From Anthonomus grandis grandis (taxonomy: Eukaryota; Arthropoda; Insecta; Coleoptera; Curculionidae): 64,000 nucleotides of DNA. Of this stretch, positions 22,951 through 34,640 are shown piece after piece. The notes below the pieces were generated by a model. That model ran no database searches and was not told where the DNA came from. It saw only the letters and a list, made by a program, of their open reading frames with translations. The stretch's first letter is position 1; each line of letters starts with the position of its first letter. The stretch is taken from positions 26,708,774-26,772,773 of the forward strand of contig NC_065555.1 in NCBI RefSeq assembly GCF_022605725.1, given 5' to 3'. Both the position numbers and the translations under genes were made by a program.

Positions 22951-23480
22951 TAAGCGTGACGCTTTCAGACAGATCAGATGACTGGCTTTTTCATAGATGA
23001 AATTGTAATTATTAAAATTAAGGAGAATATTGATCTTTAAAAATCCTGAATTAACGAAATAAGTCCGGCGAATCTACATTGTTGTGGTAACAAAGCTTAT
23101 TAAAAATATAGTAATTTCCTCTGATCTGAGTACGTGCCCGCGATTTGTCAATGCCATGCCGGCTGATAAGGTCACCATAATAAGGTCATAGGCAATGAGC
23201 ACTACTGACATGAAATATAAACGTATAGTAAAATTTTCGGAGAGACGCTCCGAAGCATGGCCAACCTGCACTTTGCCAAGTTAAAGAGAGAAAAGCTGAA
23301 TTTAGTTACGTATAAAATTACAAATAATATTGTTAACGAAAAGTAAAAAAATAACGGTTAATGGCATAAGATTTGAAGTAAGTTCCTGTAAACAGAATAT
23401 ACCAAAATATCTACAAGATTACATTATCGTAAAGTGGTCATACAATTCAGGTGTACTATCACCTAATACAAAATTAATAA
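22951..23480 (-). repeat. unknown repeat R1, copy 1 (empty site)
   Basis: Inverted relative to the copy at 27764-29750. The shared segment runs from CTTAAGCGTGACGCT-type sequence to TCACCT..TACAAAATTAATA. It carries the uninterrupted string GATAATGTAATCTTGTAG (reverse strand of 23414-23434), which is the empty target of the Tc1-like element found in copy 2. There is a short conserved open frame (about 23074-23271) starting MQVGHASE in both copies, but no recognised family. Confidence 0.75.
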
Positions 23481-23579
23481 AAATGATGAAAACATTTCAC
23501 CTTTAAACTATAAATAACTAAGCAGGTATAACAATAAATACAGTTTGCCCAGGATATCTGTGTTGATGAAAAGAATGCG

Positions 23580-24064
23580 GAAAAAAAATTCAGGTTGTTA
23601 TTTATTTTTTTCCACGTCTAATTTTCGGAATTGCTGTTTATGTTGGTAGTTTCCGTTTTAAATTATAAACGAATAGTAGATTTGGCAAATCCTAACGGGC
23701 AACATTTTGAACACTTATTAAAATAAAAACTGATATTTTCATGTTTTTGTTTTCTATGTGAACAAATTAAGATAAACAAAGATTTTTCTAATTTTCTCAA
23801 AAACGAATCGACCGATTTAAAAAAATCAAACGTCAAAATAAAAGACTTCGAAAGACCTTTTAAACAAGCTATTACTCGATACCGCTTGCCATTTAAAATT
23901 TTTAAGGGGATGATCCTAGGGGGCAGAGGGTGAAAGAGGCTGAAGTAATTTTAGGTTAGAAAGTTGTCCCCCTTGACAAACCTTTTGACGTATTTTGACG
24001 TTTATTTTTTAAACAGTGGTTTTCGATAAATCCGTGGTGGGAAGTTTTTAAATGAACACCCTGT
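23580..24064 (+). mobile_element. mariner-like element, 3' fragment
   Basis: The frame ends NPNGQHFEHLLK-stop at 23726, the C-terminal signature of the mariner-like family also present at 25390 and 47825. It is followed by about 330 bp ending GAACACCCTGTATA at 24051-24064, the inverted terminus type of this family. The upstream part is too decayed to follow. Confidence 0.65.
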
Positions 24065-25267
24065 ATATTGCTTACTTATACTTTTTAAATGATATGACAT
24101 TTAATTATGCAAAAAAACTTTAAACTCCTTTTGCACTATTTCAGCTTCTGATATGTTACATTATGTAGCTTAGAAACGACTTATAGAAAGAAGGAAATGA
24201 AAGTGTAATAAAAAGAAGAAAATCAACGTTTATTTTTAGCCTGGACCACACGCCATTTTCTATTAAGTTTTTTCCCTCGTTGATGATTTTCTAACTATAC
24301 TGTCTAGGTTAAGTTATAGTAGTTTAATAAGTTAATTTAAAAATTTACTTTAAAAAAATAACTACTTTATATGTGATCAAAATATTTACTAAAAATCATT
24401 ATTATCGATGTTTAAAAGTAATAAAGAGTTATAACATTAAGCCCTGATTAATCAACTTTTTAATTATAAAATCTTTAGTTGTGATAATTGCCAATCAAAA
24501 GATCATCCACGCTGAAATAACTAAAATGGTTTTTCCGGCTAATATTAGGGAATTAGGAGAAAATTAAGATTTACAAATAATGCAAATACGAAATAACTAA
24601 ATAAGCCAATATGATATGATATCTTAAGCTTTTTATCTAGAATGGTACCATCATTGCTCGTTGAACGGTGTGCATTATTGATGAATATATTCGACATTGC
24701 TTAATATACGAGTATAAGGAAGATTAAAACTTTTTTACAGTCACTTCAAAACAAAAAAAATTCAGATTACGGTTCTAAATAGAATCATACCAATAAGTTA
24801 GGAAGAAAATATTGAATTAATATCAAACTAAAAAGGTAAGAAGTACTGAAGATTGAAGTTTTCGTAAGTAACAGCACAGTAAGATTTAAATCGCAGATAC
24901 CGTAATTCAATCGCCTTAATCTGCCTATTAAGCATATCATGGTTGCCAAGTTAGTACGTTGAATGAACTGGTGAAGGAGAGCTGTAAAGTATAGCTTGTC
25001 TGGGTCCTAGGCGACTTAGTTAATGAGACACAGACTCCTTGCTATATGCAGCTGTCGTGTCATTAAACACGAGCGAATTTAAACGAAAATACCTGGTTGA
25101 AGCACAGCTAAACTCTCTGGCATCTAAGAAAATTATCACGTTTAAACATATCTGAATTACGGCTAGGGACTACTCTTCTAACTGGACTGTGTTAATTCGC
25201 CTTCTTCACACCTTTGACATTGTGAACTGGAGTTAAATTTAAGTGCGACAATTTATTTGAAATGTTA
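24065..25267. other. non-coding, nothing recognised
   Basis: AT-rich sequence without open frames showing family resemblance. Confidence 0.4.
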
Positions 25268-26751
25268 TACAGTGAGGACGCGCAAGTTAGAATAAATTCA
25301 TTTAAAATTCAAAGATGTGTTTGAATAAAAAACGCTCGAATACTTTAATTTTTATTTTTTGTTATAAAAAAACAAAACAAAAAAATTTAAATAAATGTTC
25401 AAATTGTTGACCATTAACTTCCTGACAGTAACCAAGTCGATATTCAAATTCGTGTAATATTTTACTTATTGTTTGAGGCCGGATCTGTTGTATTTTTGGG
25501 CTGTAATTCTATTTTAACTTTAAATTTTCAGGTTTTTCAAAATAAACTTTAAATTTTAGATAACTCCATAGATAAAAATCCAATGGGGTTAAATCTGGCG
25601 ACCTTGCTGGCCATTCAATAAAACCCTCCCTTCCAATGCATCTTAATAGTGTGGGGGGGGAGCTGTCCTATTGGAAGTATATCAAATCTGCCGGTATAAA
25701 TGGGTTTTCACCATTTGAATAAAGTGCAATTAAACTAGGTACTATCTGATTTTGAAGCAACTCTAAATATTTTTCATAGGTAAGTAAGTCCTCAATAAAA
25801 TAGGGACCCACAATTGACTTGTCCATCATTCCTGCCCATACGTTTAACTTCTTGGGAAATTGTGTGTGACTTTCCATACTCCAGTGTGGATTTTTTGGTG
25901 CCTATGAACGAAAATTTTGCCTATTTACCATTAAAAAACCATTAAAAAAAAAACTTGCCTCGTCAGAAAAAACAATCTTACTTAAAAATTGTGGGTTTGC
26001 CTTACATTTATTCATCATTATTTCGTAAAACTCTATTCTGCGGATGTGATCATTTTCAATAAGCCCTGAATTAAATGAATTCTATATGGATGCCATTATT
26101 CCTATGCAAATATTTTAGAACACATGATTTACAAACCGACTCATCTGCAGGAACTTGTCGGGTTCATTTATGTGGATTTTCTTGTAAATCGAGCAAAATA
26201 TCTAATTGTCTGTTTTCTGGAAGCGTGGGACGGTCTAGGTCATATTCGTCTTTAACATGACCAAAACCCAAAACTTTTTTTAATTTTGCTTACTATCGAA
26301 CGTGTAATAGATCTCTCCAAATACTTATTATTGAACAGATCGCAAACTTCGGCCTGTGCTCAAGTCTTGTCGCCATATCCTACCATCACCAAAATTTCAA
26401 TTCTTTATTTTTCAGTTAAACGCGCCATACTTTTAAACTTTGCAACTGCACTTGACACTTACTGACATTTACGTAAAGTAATACATACTGTTTCCATGCG
26501 ATTAAATGGTGACAAGATGTCAAAAATCAAATATAACTGTTAAAAAACTATGAAAAAACATGTTTGAATATGCTCAAAGGACCCAGACAGATGCAATTTC
26601 TTAATAATATTAGTATTAGGTATAAGACATGGTATACAAAACATACTTAAAATTTTTTGCAGAATTCAAAAATTGAATAAAAAATAGGTGTTTCCATTCA
26701 AAAAATTGAAGTTGATGATCAATGCTTATTTTTGGTTCACCCTGTATACAT
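25268..26751 (-). mobile_element. mariner-like element, decayed
   Basis: The right end is TATACAGGGTGAACC read inward from 26751. The left end is less certain: TACAGTGAGGACGCG at 25269. The transposase lies between on the minus strand, with a leader of about 320 bp upstream of its start. Confidence 0.6.
25390..26428 (-). pseudogene. mariner-like transposase with several stops
   Basis: Starts with ATG at 26426-26428 (MARLTEK, stop, RIEILVMVGYGDKT: an N-terminal helix-turn-helix block). Then KIVFSDEASFFFNG (first Asp), PKNPHWSMES and LNVWAGMMDKSIVGPYFIED. The region where the second Asp is expected reads ADLIYFQ, stop, DSSPP, so the QQDG motif is damaged. GFIEWPARSPDLTPLDFYLW carries the third Asp position, and it ends NGQQFEHLFKFF. 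This is the DD34D-type layout (SPDLTPLD). At least six in-frame stops. The same subfamily supplies the host element of nest 1. Confidence 0.75.
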
Positions 26752-27200
26752 GATTTCATCATCAAAAAAATCGACGTGTCCGAGCGTTTTTTTTTCGAAC
26801 ACACCCCTGAACACCCTAAATGAATTTGTTCCAACTTCTGGTTCCTCACAGTATATTAAAGCCATACTACATAAAACAGTCCTTTCACTCGCAGAAAAAC
26901 TCGGGGAATTCGATTAGACTTTAAAAAATAGTAAAAACCTAATGGAACAATACTCAAGCTCAGATCTCACCAAAGGAAAACACCAATACTGATGGTCTTA
27001 TTCGACGGGTCTTAAAGATATAATTTTAGACCCTTAGAAATAAAGAGTATAGATATTGAATTCATATAATAAAACTCTAAATTAAATAAACTAAAAAAAT
27101 TATAATTGAATGCTAAAGATTAATTGTAATTGTAATTATAAAAATAATATCTTAGGGACTGGGCTGCAAGGTGAAATTAACTCAACAGCTTTAAAGTCAT
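26752..27200. other. non-coding, possibly upstream Penelope-like sequence
   Basis: Nothing firmly recognised. The following 100 bp are Penelope-like, so part of this may be decayed sequence of the same element. Confidence 0.35.
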
Positions 27201-27204
27201 TTAA

Positions 27205-27320
27205 AGAAAAAAATTAAAATCACTAACCCGATAGTGACAAAAGCAGACAAAGGGAATTGCTCGATTATACTTAAGAAAAAGAGCTATGATTCTAAAGTTT
27301 AAGAATTTATAAACACTAAT
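27205..27320 (+). pseudogene. Penelope-like RT fragment
   Basis: The frame reads NPIVTKADKGNCSIILKKKS followed by YDSKV and a stop. The ADKG box followed by a hydrophobic stretch and a Y.xK motif is characteristic of the N-terminal RT region of Penelope-like elements. It is short and broken on both sides. A second Penelope-like fragment with the palm box lies at 34310-34640. Confidence 0.6.
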
Positions 27321-27763
27321 AACATTAAAGTTTGCTATTCTAAATTACTGATCGTTTACTGTATGTATCTGTTAATCATTGTCCTTAAATAACTCTTAAA
27401 TAGTCCTAAAATTTTCTGCTACCAACATGATTATCCCAAGAGTTTTAGATGTTATAAATATATAAAAGTGCATAAATCAGATAATTTTACTGAAATGCCA
27501 ATGTAATATGTCAATGTTATGTTAGAATAATTTAATATATAAAAATCTCAATATTTCCTTTTACGCATAAAGTGCCGAAACTTCAAATTCGATAATAACA
27601 TTCCCTTGCTCAGAGTGTGCATAGATGGCATTGGCTACTGGCTATTTAACAGTGGTTTTAGGCAACCATCTACGCATAGTGTTTAAGGTCTTCACTCTCT
27701 ATATTGTAATGTGGCCATTGTTAGGATAAATATGTATTTTGTTATTTAGATAAGAATTGATTT
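27321..27763. other. non-coding, nothing recognised
   Basis: AT-rich sequence between the Penelope-like fragment and repeat R1 copy 2. No coding or structural feature seen. Confidence 0.4.
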
Positions 27764-27816
27764 ATATTAATTTTGTAATATGTATCACCTGAATTGTATG
27801 ACCTTACGATAATGTA

Positions 27817-29292
27817 CACTGAGTACAGCAAAAATAACGCACTATATTTCGAAAAAAAAATGTTTAAATTTTGATCAAATATTTTTGTGTATAAATTAAG
27901 TATAATCTTATTCTAACGTAATAAAAGTATTAATAATAGCAAAAATGTCAAAACGTGAAAGAACGTGAAAAAAGTATAGAAAAAAAAAAAAGGAGAAAAT
28001 TCAAAAATTAAAAATAATATTACCATTAATAAAAATAATTAATAACGGGTATTTTTTTCCCTATTTTGAATAACAGCACGGTAGCGATTATTCATGCTTA
28101 AAATTATGGGCCTCATCTCGTTTTAATCCAAATCATTCTATATTTGGACAATATCGCCAGTGAGTCCATATAAAGTGTTAGGAGGTTCTTGAAAACGGAG
28201 ATAGATTATGTTCCAAACATTCTTAATTGGATTAAGATCAGGACTATTTGCTGGTCAATCTATAGTTTCAATTCCAACATCATTAAAATAATCTCAAACA
28301 GTCTGAGCAACATGCGGTCTAGCATTATCCTGCTGAAACAAAAAATTCTCACCAATGTAAGGGCCAAATGGTATCACATGTTCTTGCAGGATCGCCCTTA
28401 TGTACCTATCAGCTTTTAACTGCAATTATTAATCGCCACCAAGTCAGTATGAGCAGTTAAAGAGATCCCTCCCCAAAGCATAAATGACCCTCCACCAAGT
28501 AATCTCTATATGTTCTGTTCTGGAAGTAATGTTCGTGATCAACATAACGTTCGTGATGAACGTAATGTTCTGGAAGTTACATTGGACCTATCTTTCATTT
28601 GGTCTTTGATCAACTCTTATACGTCTATCTGAGTTGTAGAGACAAATTCTGGTTTTATCTGACCAAAAAACTCTTTCCCAGTCTTCCAATTAGCCCAATC
28701 GATGTGTTCCCTAGCAAAAGTTAACCGTGCTCTACGATGCTCTAGGGTCAAAGCTGATCTTCGCGCTGGGATTCTTGGTCTCAGATTAGATTCAGCTAGG
28801 CGTCGACGAACAGTATTAGTTGAAATTCTGAGTCCATCTGCTTCCGGTATCTCTGTCTTAAAGAAGAGAGTCTTATGAAACAGTCTTGAACTTGTATAGT
28901 TAGGCGATGCGTTGACCAGGTCATCTTAAGTGCTGACCTATAACGCTCAATCATACGGGAAACGGATGTATGCGATATCCCTCTTCCAGTAAAATGCCTA
29001 CGCACATTCTTCGGCCATCAAATTTCTTGAATAACGTTTCATAATAAACACTACTTCACTACTGTACCTCACAAATGTCAATTTTTAAAGTAAAAATGTA
29101 ATTTAAATTTTATCTGGAATTCCAACAAAATAAAAATAATATAAACATACTTCGAGTAAAATAAATACCTGTATAAATTTAGAATGTCTGTAATATGGCA
29201 GTTTAAAATAAAAATAAATATTTCAATTTTTTTGAAAATCTCCAAAAATAATTCGAATTAATGTAGTGGTGCGTTAATTTTTCTGGCCAGTA
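27817..29292 (-). mobile_element. Tc1-like element, 1.48 kb, TA target duplication
   Basis: Ends read CACTGAGTACAGCAAAAATA at the left and, inverted, TACTGGCCAGAAAAATTAAC at the right, both followed by ACGCAC. TA flanks both sides (27815-27816 and 29293-29294). The empty site is preserved in R1 copy 1, where GATAATGTA is followed directly by ATCTTGTAG. Confidence 0.88.
28040..29020 (-). pseudogene. Tc1-like transposase, decayed
   Basis: Minus-strand blocks in order: a damaged N-terminal helix-turn-helix region (RDIAYIRF, then GRGISHTSVSRMIERY in another frame), SNLRPRIPARRSALTLEHRR with ARLTFAREHIDWANW, FVSTT, GGISLTAHTDLV, LFQQDNARPHVAQTV (second Asp) and ANSPDLNPIKNVWN. The catalytic Glu expected in NPIE is Lys (AAG for GAG), and the Trp of the preceding WPA is a stop codon. 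It ends near 28040 (NTRY, stop). The family is clearly Tc1-like (DD34E spacing style). Confidence 0.8.
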
Positions 29293-29754
29293 TAATTGTG
29301 TAGATATTTTGTTATATTCTATTTACAGGAACTTGCTTGGAATCTTATTCTATTCACCGTTATTTTTTTCTTTTTGTTAACAATATTATTTGTAATTTCA
29401 TAAGTAACTGAATTCAGCTTTTCTGCCTTTAACTTAGCAAAGTGCAAGTTGGTCATGCTTCGGAGTGTCTCTCTGAAAATTTCACTATACGTTTATATTT
29501 CATGTCAGTGGTACTCATTGCCTATGACCTCATCAGCCGGCATGACATTGACGGATCGCGAGCACGTAGTCAGATCAGATGGAATTACTATATTTTTAAT
29601 AAGCTTTGTTCCTACAACAATGTAGATTCGCCGGACTCATTTCAATAATTTAGGATTTTTAAATATTAATATTCTCTTTAATTTCAATAACTACAATTTC
29701 ATCTATGAAAAAGACAGTCATCTGATCTGTCTGGCAGCGTCACGCTTAAGTGGG

Positions 29755-30178
29755 GAGCCAAATTTTTTTTATCAATGTATTCAATCACCTGCTTGTATAT
29801 CATCTTCTCAAAAATCTTGGACAATACAGACAGTAGGCTGATTGGTCGTAAATCAGAATAATCATTCGGGTTAGAGATCTTAGGCGGTGGCAACACTTAT
29901 GCCTTTTTCCATAAAGAGGGACATTCACCTTTCTCGATGCAAGTATTAAAAATGTGAGTTAACACCGGTATGACACTGGAGCAGCACATTTTAATCATCT
30001 CTAATGACAAACTATTAATGCCATTGGTATTCGATTTTATTTTCGAAATAGCTTCAGATACGCCACCAGTATCCACTAGTTCTAAATCGAACCTTTGATT
30101 CGTGACTTTGCCACCCAGATATTCCCGAATGGTCTCCGCTGTAATTAAGAATGGGTCAACCACTAACTGCGCCACCAC
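29755..30178 (-). pseudogene. Jockey/CR1-type LINE RT fragment
   Basis: Minus strand: a linker ending SNTNGINSLSLEMIKMC, then FNTCIEKGECPSLWKKA, a stop, and SNPNDYSDLRPISLLSVLSK followed by IFEKMIYKQV. These are the RT fingers/palm entry blocks. It is cut at 29755 by repeat R1 before any catalytic Asp. It resembles the RT of LINE-A but is the opposite orientation and a different copy. Confidence 0.75.
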
Positions 30179-30984
30179 GGCTGTGCTATTTATTTAGCTA
30201 TTGGTTATATAATATATTATCTGGCATTTGTTATAAGCTACTTTATTGAGCTAAGTATTGAATCAACTCGTACATTGTAGCGGACTTCGAGTTACCTAGA
30301 GGTGTACAAAAGGGGCAAATCGAGTAGTACCAAGTAAGTTTCAGAACCACCGGGAATAGATGCACCAGGTACTAATAAACTGTGTTATCTTTTAATTGAG
30401 CACACTTTGTTTATTTTACACTGTCCCTACATACGGGGGTATATTGATAGGTTAGTAGAGGCATTTATTGAATCGTGTGTGGCGCCCATTTAACCACATT
30501 TTTAGACCCACGCCCTATCAACACAACTTTGGCATAAAGGGGACCAACTGTAAACTTGCCAAGCCAACTTGTACAAGCTAGTCATCGGACCTCAGCAAAG
30601 CTGAGTATTTATATGTGTAACCAATAAGACCAGTGGTACCATTTTCAAGTTCTCCCAGAGAAAATGAGTTTTTAAGATAAATTATGTTTATTATTTGACA
30701 TTCCTTTGAAAATACCTTATCATATTCATTACATGTATATATTTACTTAGGCTTGTTGCTATTAACTTAATAGCTTAAATTCTTCAAGGCATATTTATTA
30801 AACTGCAAAAATGAATAAAGTACCAGCGATGCCAGTGGAGAGAGTCTGATTCGAGATCTGTTTTAACACTACGTGTGACATAGTCATAATTGAAAAACAT
30901 ATTGGTCTAATAAGGGATAACTTATTGAAATAACTTATTAACTTATAACTATTGAATTTGAATTTGAATTGGTTAGCTAAAAAC
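30179..30984. other. non-coding; no firm identity
   Basis: An AATAAA-like signal near 30370 and a GTGTGTGGCGCCCATTT string near 30475 hint at a retroviral-type primer site, but no paired LTR was found. Nothing else is recognised. Confidence 0.35.
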
Positions 30985-31449
30985 ATTCTTAACACTAGAC
31001 GTCTCGTTAGAGCTCCAGTACTATTCCGTCAAATAGCAATTAGATTAGGATTCACCAAAGATCATCACAATTAGCAAAGGCGTGAATGGGACATACATTC
31101 TTTTAACCGATGAATCAAAGTTCGGTTTAAGCCTTGAGTCAAGAAGACTGGGGATCTATCTAACACTTGGCAACGCGTATTACTTGCAAAATATTCAAAG
31201 AGTTGACAGATACCAAGGTAAAACTTTGAAGGTTTGGGCTGCAGTTTCGAAAGATTTTCGGAATAATCTGGTTTCTATTCGAAGGTTTTTAATAGCAAAC
31301 GAATATCGGGATCAAATTTTGCAAAACATTCTTCATTCATCCACGTGCTACAGGATTCGGTTAAAATTTTGTACTAATGCACGACAAATTACTTTCGCAA
31401 ATTTCAAGATCCGCTAGTAATTTTTTAGAGCAGGATAATATTTAGGTTA
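30985..31449 (+). pseudogene. Tc1-like transposase, N-terminal and central part (split copy)
   Basis: RRLVRAPVLFRQIAIRLGF, stop, then a damaged RREW block, ILLTDESKFGLSLESRR (first Asp), VDRYQGKTLKVWAAVSKDFR, FLIANEYRDQILQNIL and, in another frame, FLEQDNI (second Asp). The reading ends where a pogo-like element is inserted, and its C-terminal part resumes at 33913. Confidence 0.75.
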
Positions 31450-33910
31450 AGGTACCTGCAGGTAATAAGGCCTATATTCAAAAAAACCGCTTTAAATTAA
31501 TCGCAAATCGATTGCGTTGGGTCCGCGTCTCCTATTGGTCCATTTACAAACGACATTCGAACGGACTACCCGCGTTCCTCGCTTTCGGGCGTCAGTAAGT
31601 TCCAACAACTTGTATCGACGGGTCGCCGCGTGTGATATTATAAGGATACAACGAACAAAAACGTAAGTATTTTTAGTATTTATATTTGTATTTTTAATTT
31701 ATAACTTGGTTAGTTATAACTTTGGTTAGACTTTATATGTTGTGATTTCAATAGTTTATTAGATTAAATTTAGCCGACGTAATTTAAATAAATTTACATA
31801 ATATTTCGTCATGGATGAGTAATAATGCCTATAAAAATAAGCTATTGGCCTTATTACCCTCCATGTAGGCCTTATTATCCTCATGACAAATTAATGCTTT
31901 TATTAACATATTATTAAACTTCTAAACTATTCTCGTTTTATTTTCAGTGATTTTTAACATCATGCCTCCTAAAAGGGCACCTTGGTACGAGAAGGATTTA
32001 ATATCAGCAGTTCGACCTGTTTAACGCGGTACTCTGAGTACATATGGGACTGCGGCAAGGTTTATTCCCAGAAAAACCATTAGAAATCATGTTCAGAATG
32101 GAATCCTAATAAAAAGACTAGGTCGTAAATCTATTTTAAAAGAAGAACAAGAAGCTGATCTCGTTAAAAGAATAATAAGATTTAGTGAAATAGGTTTACC
32201 TGTGACTCCACGGATCCTTCCTTGATTGGTATTCAGATTCTGCGAAGATAATAAAATTGCTCATCAATTTAATACAACTTCAAAACTTGCTGGTAAAGAC
32301 TGGCTAAAGGCTTTTATGAAGAGAAATCCTGTAATTTCTAAAAGAAAAGCACAGTTTATGAATCCAGCTAGGGCTCAAAAACTTAATAAATTTATAGTTG
32401 ATGATCATTTTTCAAAAATAGGGAAAATATATGATGATCTTGATATAATTAATCACCCTGAAAGACTTTATAATATGGATGAAAAAGGATGCCGCTTGAC
32501 TATTTACCACCAGCCAACCGTTTTAGCTAAGAAAGGGGTAAAACGTGTTTACTTTCAATCGTCAGAACATGCAGAGAGTGTGACAATTGCAGGATGTGTC
32601 AATGCCCTTGGAATACCAATACCTCCTATGATTATTTTTAAAGGAAAGAGGCTATAGCCAAAATTACATGATAATTTGCCACCAGGAACTCTTGTGGAAA
32701 AATGAAGTAAAGGCTACATGACTAACGAACTTTTTAAAGAATTCCTCAAGCACTTAGCCCGATACAAAAGTCCAGGAAGGTGCCTTTTAGTTTTTGATGG
32801 TGCAGCTTGTCATCTTGATTTGTCAATTGTTGATGTTGAAGACTCACTTGATATAGATATCTACTGTTTGCCATCGAATACAACTTATGAGCTTCAACCC
32901 CTCGACAAATCTGTATATCGTTCATTTGAGCATCACTGGGATAATAATGAGTTATTATTATTCTTGGATCAGAATCCTAACAAAAAGTTGACCAAATCAC
33001 GTTTTAACTTTTCATACTTTCAAATGTTTGGTCTAAATGAATGACACATAGTAACATTATAAACGGTTTTAAGGCTGCTGGTCTGTTTCCAATGGTATCC
33101 CGAGGCAATTTCAGAAACAGCATTTGCTCCTTCAATTCTCTCAGACGTACCGGCACCGGATAATACCAACAAAGAAAATAGGCGTCCACCTGAATCTCCT
33201 TAACCTGGTCCGTCTGGAATGGCATCCAACAAGTCTGGCAAATTTTCCTATTCCAATGTTTACTCTTCTGACTCGGATTCGACTGATGACCATATCCCTC
33301 TTGCTGAATTAAAGAGACGAACAACAAAAATCACTTCTTTTAATGAGCTTTTGCCCACGCCAGTAAAAACTAATGAAAAACCTAAAAAAAATCGAAAAGA
33401 AGCTCTAAACTACAAAGGAACTCCAGTCACTAGAGATCTTTTTACCGAGGAGAACAAAAGTCGTGCCAAATTGAATAAAGATATTGAAAGCTCCAGGGAA
33501 AAATTAGGTACCGAATGGTATTGCCATGGATGTAAGGAAGACAGGCAGGCTGATATGAGGCAGTGCAGCAAATGTCTTAAATGGTACCATGAGGAATGTG
33601 TTGGCTTAACAGTCAATGACATGGATGATTTTAAGTGTCCCGATGGCTGCTAAACTTCGCCCAATTAACGAGTTGTGCAATTTTTATGTATAGGCTTTAT
33701 TAAACCTCCATCGGATAATAAGGCCGATTTGCGTTATTTTTCTTAATATTTATTTTTTGTTTTCTAGTTTTTTTAGAGATTATTTTTTTAAGTTTGTTAA
33801 AATTAATATAACCTTATAAGCACTTTGGTGTATTAAACTAAATATTAACATTACAGTCTTTCACTTTATTCAATTTTTTCTTAGCTAGGCCTTATTCCCC
33901 TCAAGTACCT
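31450..33910 (+). mobile_element. pogo/Tigger-like element, 2.46 kb, TA target
   Basis: Termini AGGTACCTGCAGGTAATAAG and, inverted, AGGTACTTGAGGGGAATAAG, both continuing GCCTA, flanked by TA (31448-31449 and 33911-33912). It carries a transposase and a PHD-finger reading frame in the same direction. It is inserted in a Tc1-like transposase remnant. Confidence 0.88.
31963..33655 (+). pseudogene. pogo-like transposase with C-terminal PHD finger
   Basis: Starts ATG 31963 (MPPKRAPWYEKDLISAV, a psq-type helix-turn-helix beginning), stops, and resumes in other frames (IPRKTIRNHV, GRKSIL). From 32226 the frame covers a CENP-B-like HTH (GKDWLKAFMKRNP) and the DDD catalytic core: YNMDEKG (Asp 1), LLVFDGAACHLD (Asp 2) and LPSNTTYELQPLDKSVY (Asp 3). 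Stops at 32655 (TAG) and 32703 (TGA where W is expected) and a frame break near 33044 interrupt it. From 33219 a Ser-rich linker leads to a PHD finger (WYCHGCKED, MRQCSKCLKWYHEECVG, FKCPDGC) with all eight metal ligands (C4HC3). It ends at 33651-33653. PHD fingers read histone tails; here it may bias integration. Confidence 0.82.
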
Positions 33911-33912
33911 TA

Positions 33913-34135
33913 GTTATTGTCATGACCTGCGCAATCCTCTAACTTAAATTCTATGAAGCATGTTTGGGATATGTTTAAAAGGCATTTTTGAAATCAAAGA
34001 ATAGTGGTACATATAAGGAAAGTGCTTCTGAACTGTATGCAAGAGGAGTGGCTATAAATTAAGAAAAACGACATTGACAATTTATTTAAGAGTATGGTAA
34101 ACAGATGTCGAACTATTATTAACAATGGGCGTGGT
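33913..34135 (+). pseudogene. Tc1-like transposase, C-terminal part (split copy)
   Basis: Resumes just right of the pogo-like element: PAQSSNLNSMKHVWDMFKR, then EEWL, NLFKSMVNRCRTIINNGRGG and a stop. Lys stands where the catalytic Glu is expected (NPIEHVW in active relatives). About 25 residues between QDN and PAQS are missing. Confidence 0.75.
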
Positions 34136-34309
34136 TAAACAGTCTATCAATAAAAACTTTTTCTTTTCCATTAACTTTTTTTTAAATTTTTCTATTTTAC
34201 TTCTTTCATATTTTATTTCTTTAAATTGTTATCTTGTTAAGAGTCATAAGTTCACCTGTTTCCTTTCTTTAGGCTTATGTCTCTATGGACTCTTTTAAAG
34301 GCACCTACA

Positions 34310-34640
34310 TCATAAAAAAATAAAACCTATTCAGAAAAATATTACTTACTTCCACAAATACGTGGATGATATTCTTAACCTAGGATCGAAACTAAGTAAT
34401 ATATCTTTTAAAAGTTTGTAAGCTTTAGACATCCAGAAATAAATTCTGCCTTAGAAATTAAAAATATTAAAGCCATTAATTTTTTAGTACATTTATAATA
34501 AAAAATATATAGACCAAAAACATTCATTTCGAATCTATCGAAAACCTGTAAATTTAACCACTAACCAACCAGTAGATCATACAAAATCCTTTATTTATTG
34601 CCAATTCTCATTTTTATAATTTTATTTTAGACAATGAACT
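34310..34640 (+). pseudogene. Penelope-like RT fragment with YVDD box
   Basis: ITYFHKYVDDILNLGSKLSN gives the palm box. After frame breaks it is followed by EIKNIKAINFLVH and FRIYRKPVNLTTNQP, matching the order INFLDL then F.IYRKPT in Penelope-like elements. There is no GIY-YIG part nearby. Together with 27205-27320 it shows the family was present. Confidence 0.65.

Larger units (their letters stand above)
27764..29750 (+). repeat. unknown repeat R1, copy 2, split by a Tc1-like element
   Basis: R1 sequence occupies 27764-27816 and 29293-29750, inverted relative to copy 1. The Tc1-like element at 27817-29292 separates the two parts. Divergence from copy 1 is low enough to align by eye over more than 400 bp. 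Its right edge (GTCACGCTTAAG) abuts a LINE RT fragment at 29755. Confidence 0.75.

Noticed and set aside
28189..28419. 76-codon plus-strand open frame
   Set aside because: Antisense to the catalytic part of the Tc1-like transposase.
30182..30500. Possible solo LTR or primer-binding site (GTGTGTGGCGCCCATTT)
   Set aside because: No second copy, no polypurine tract and no paired ends were found. The GGCGCCC word alone is too short.
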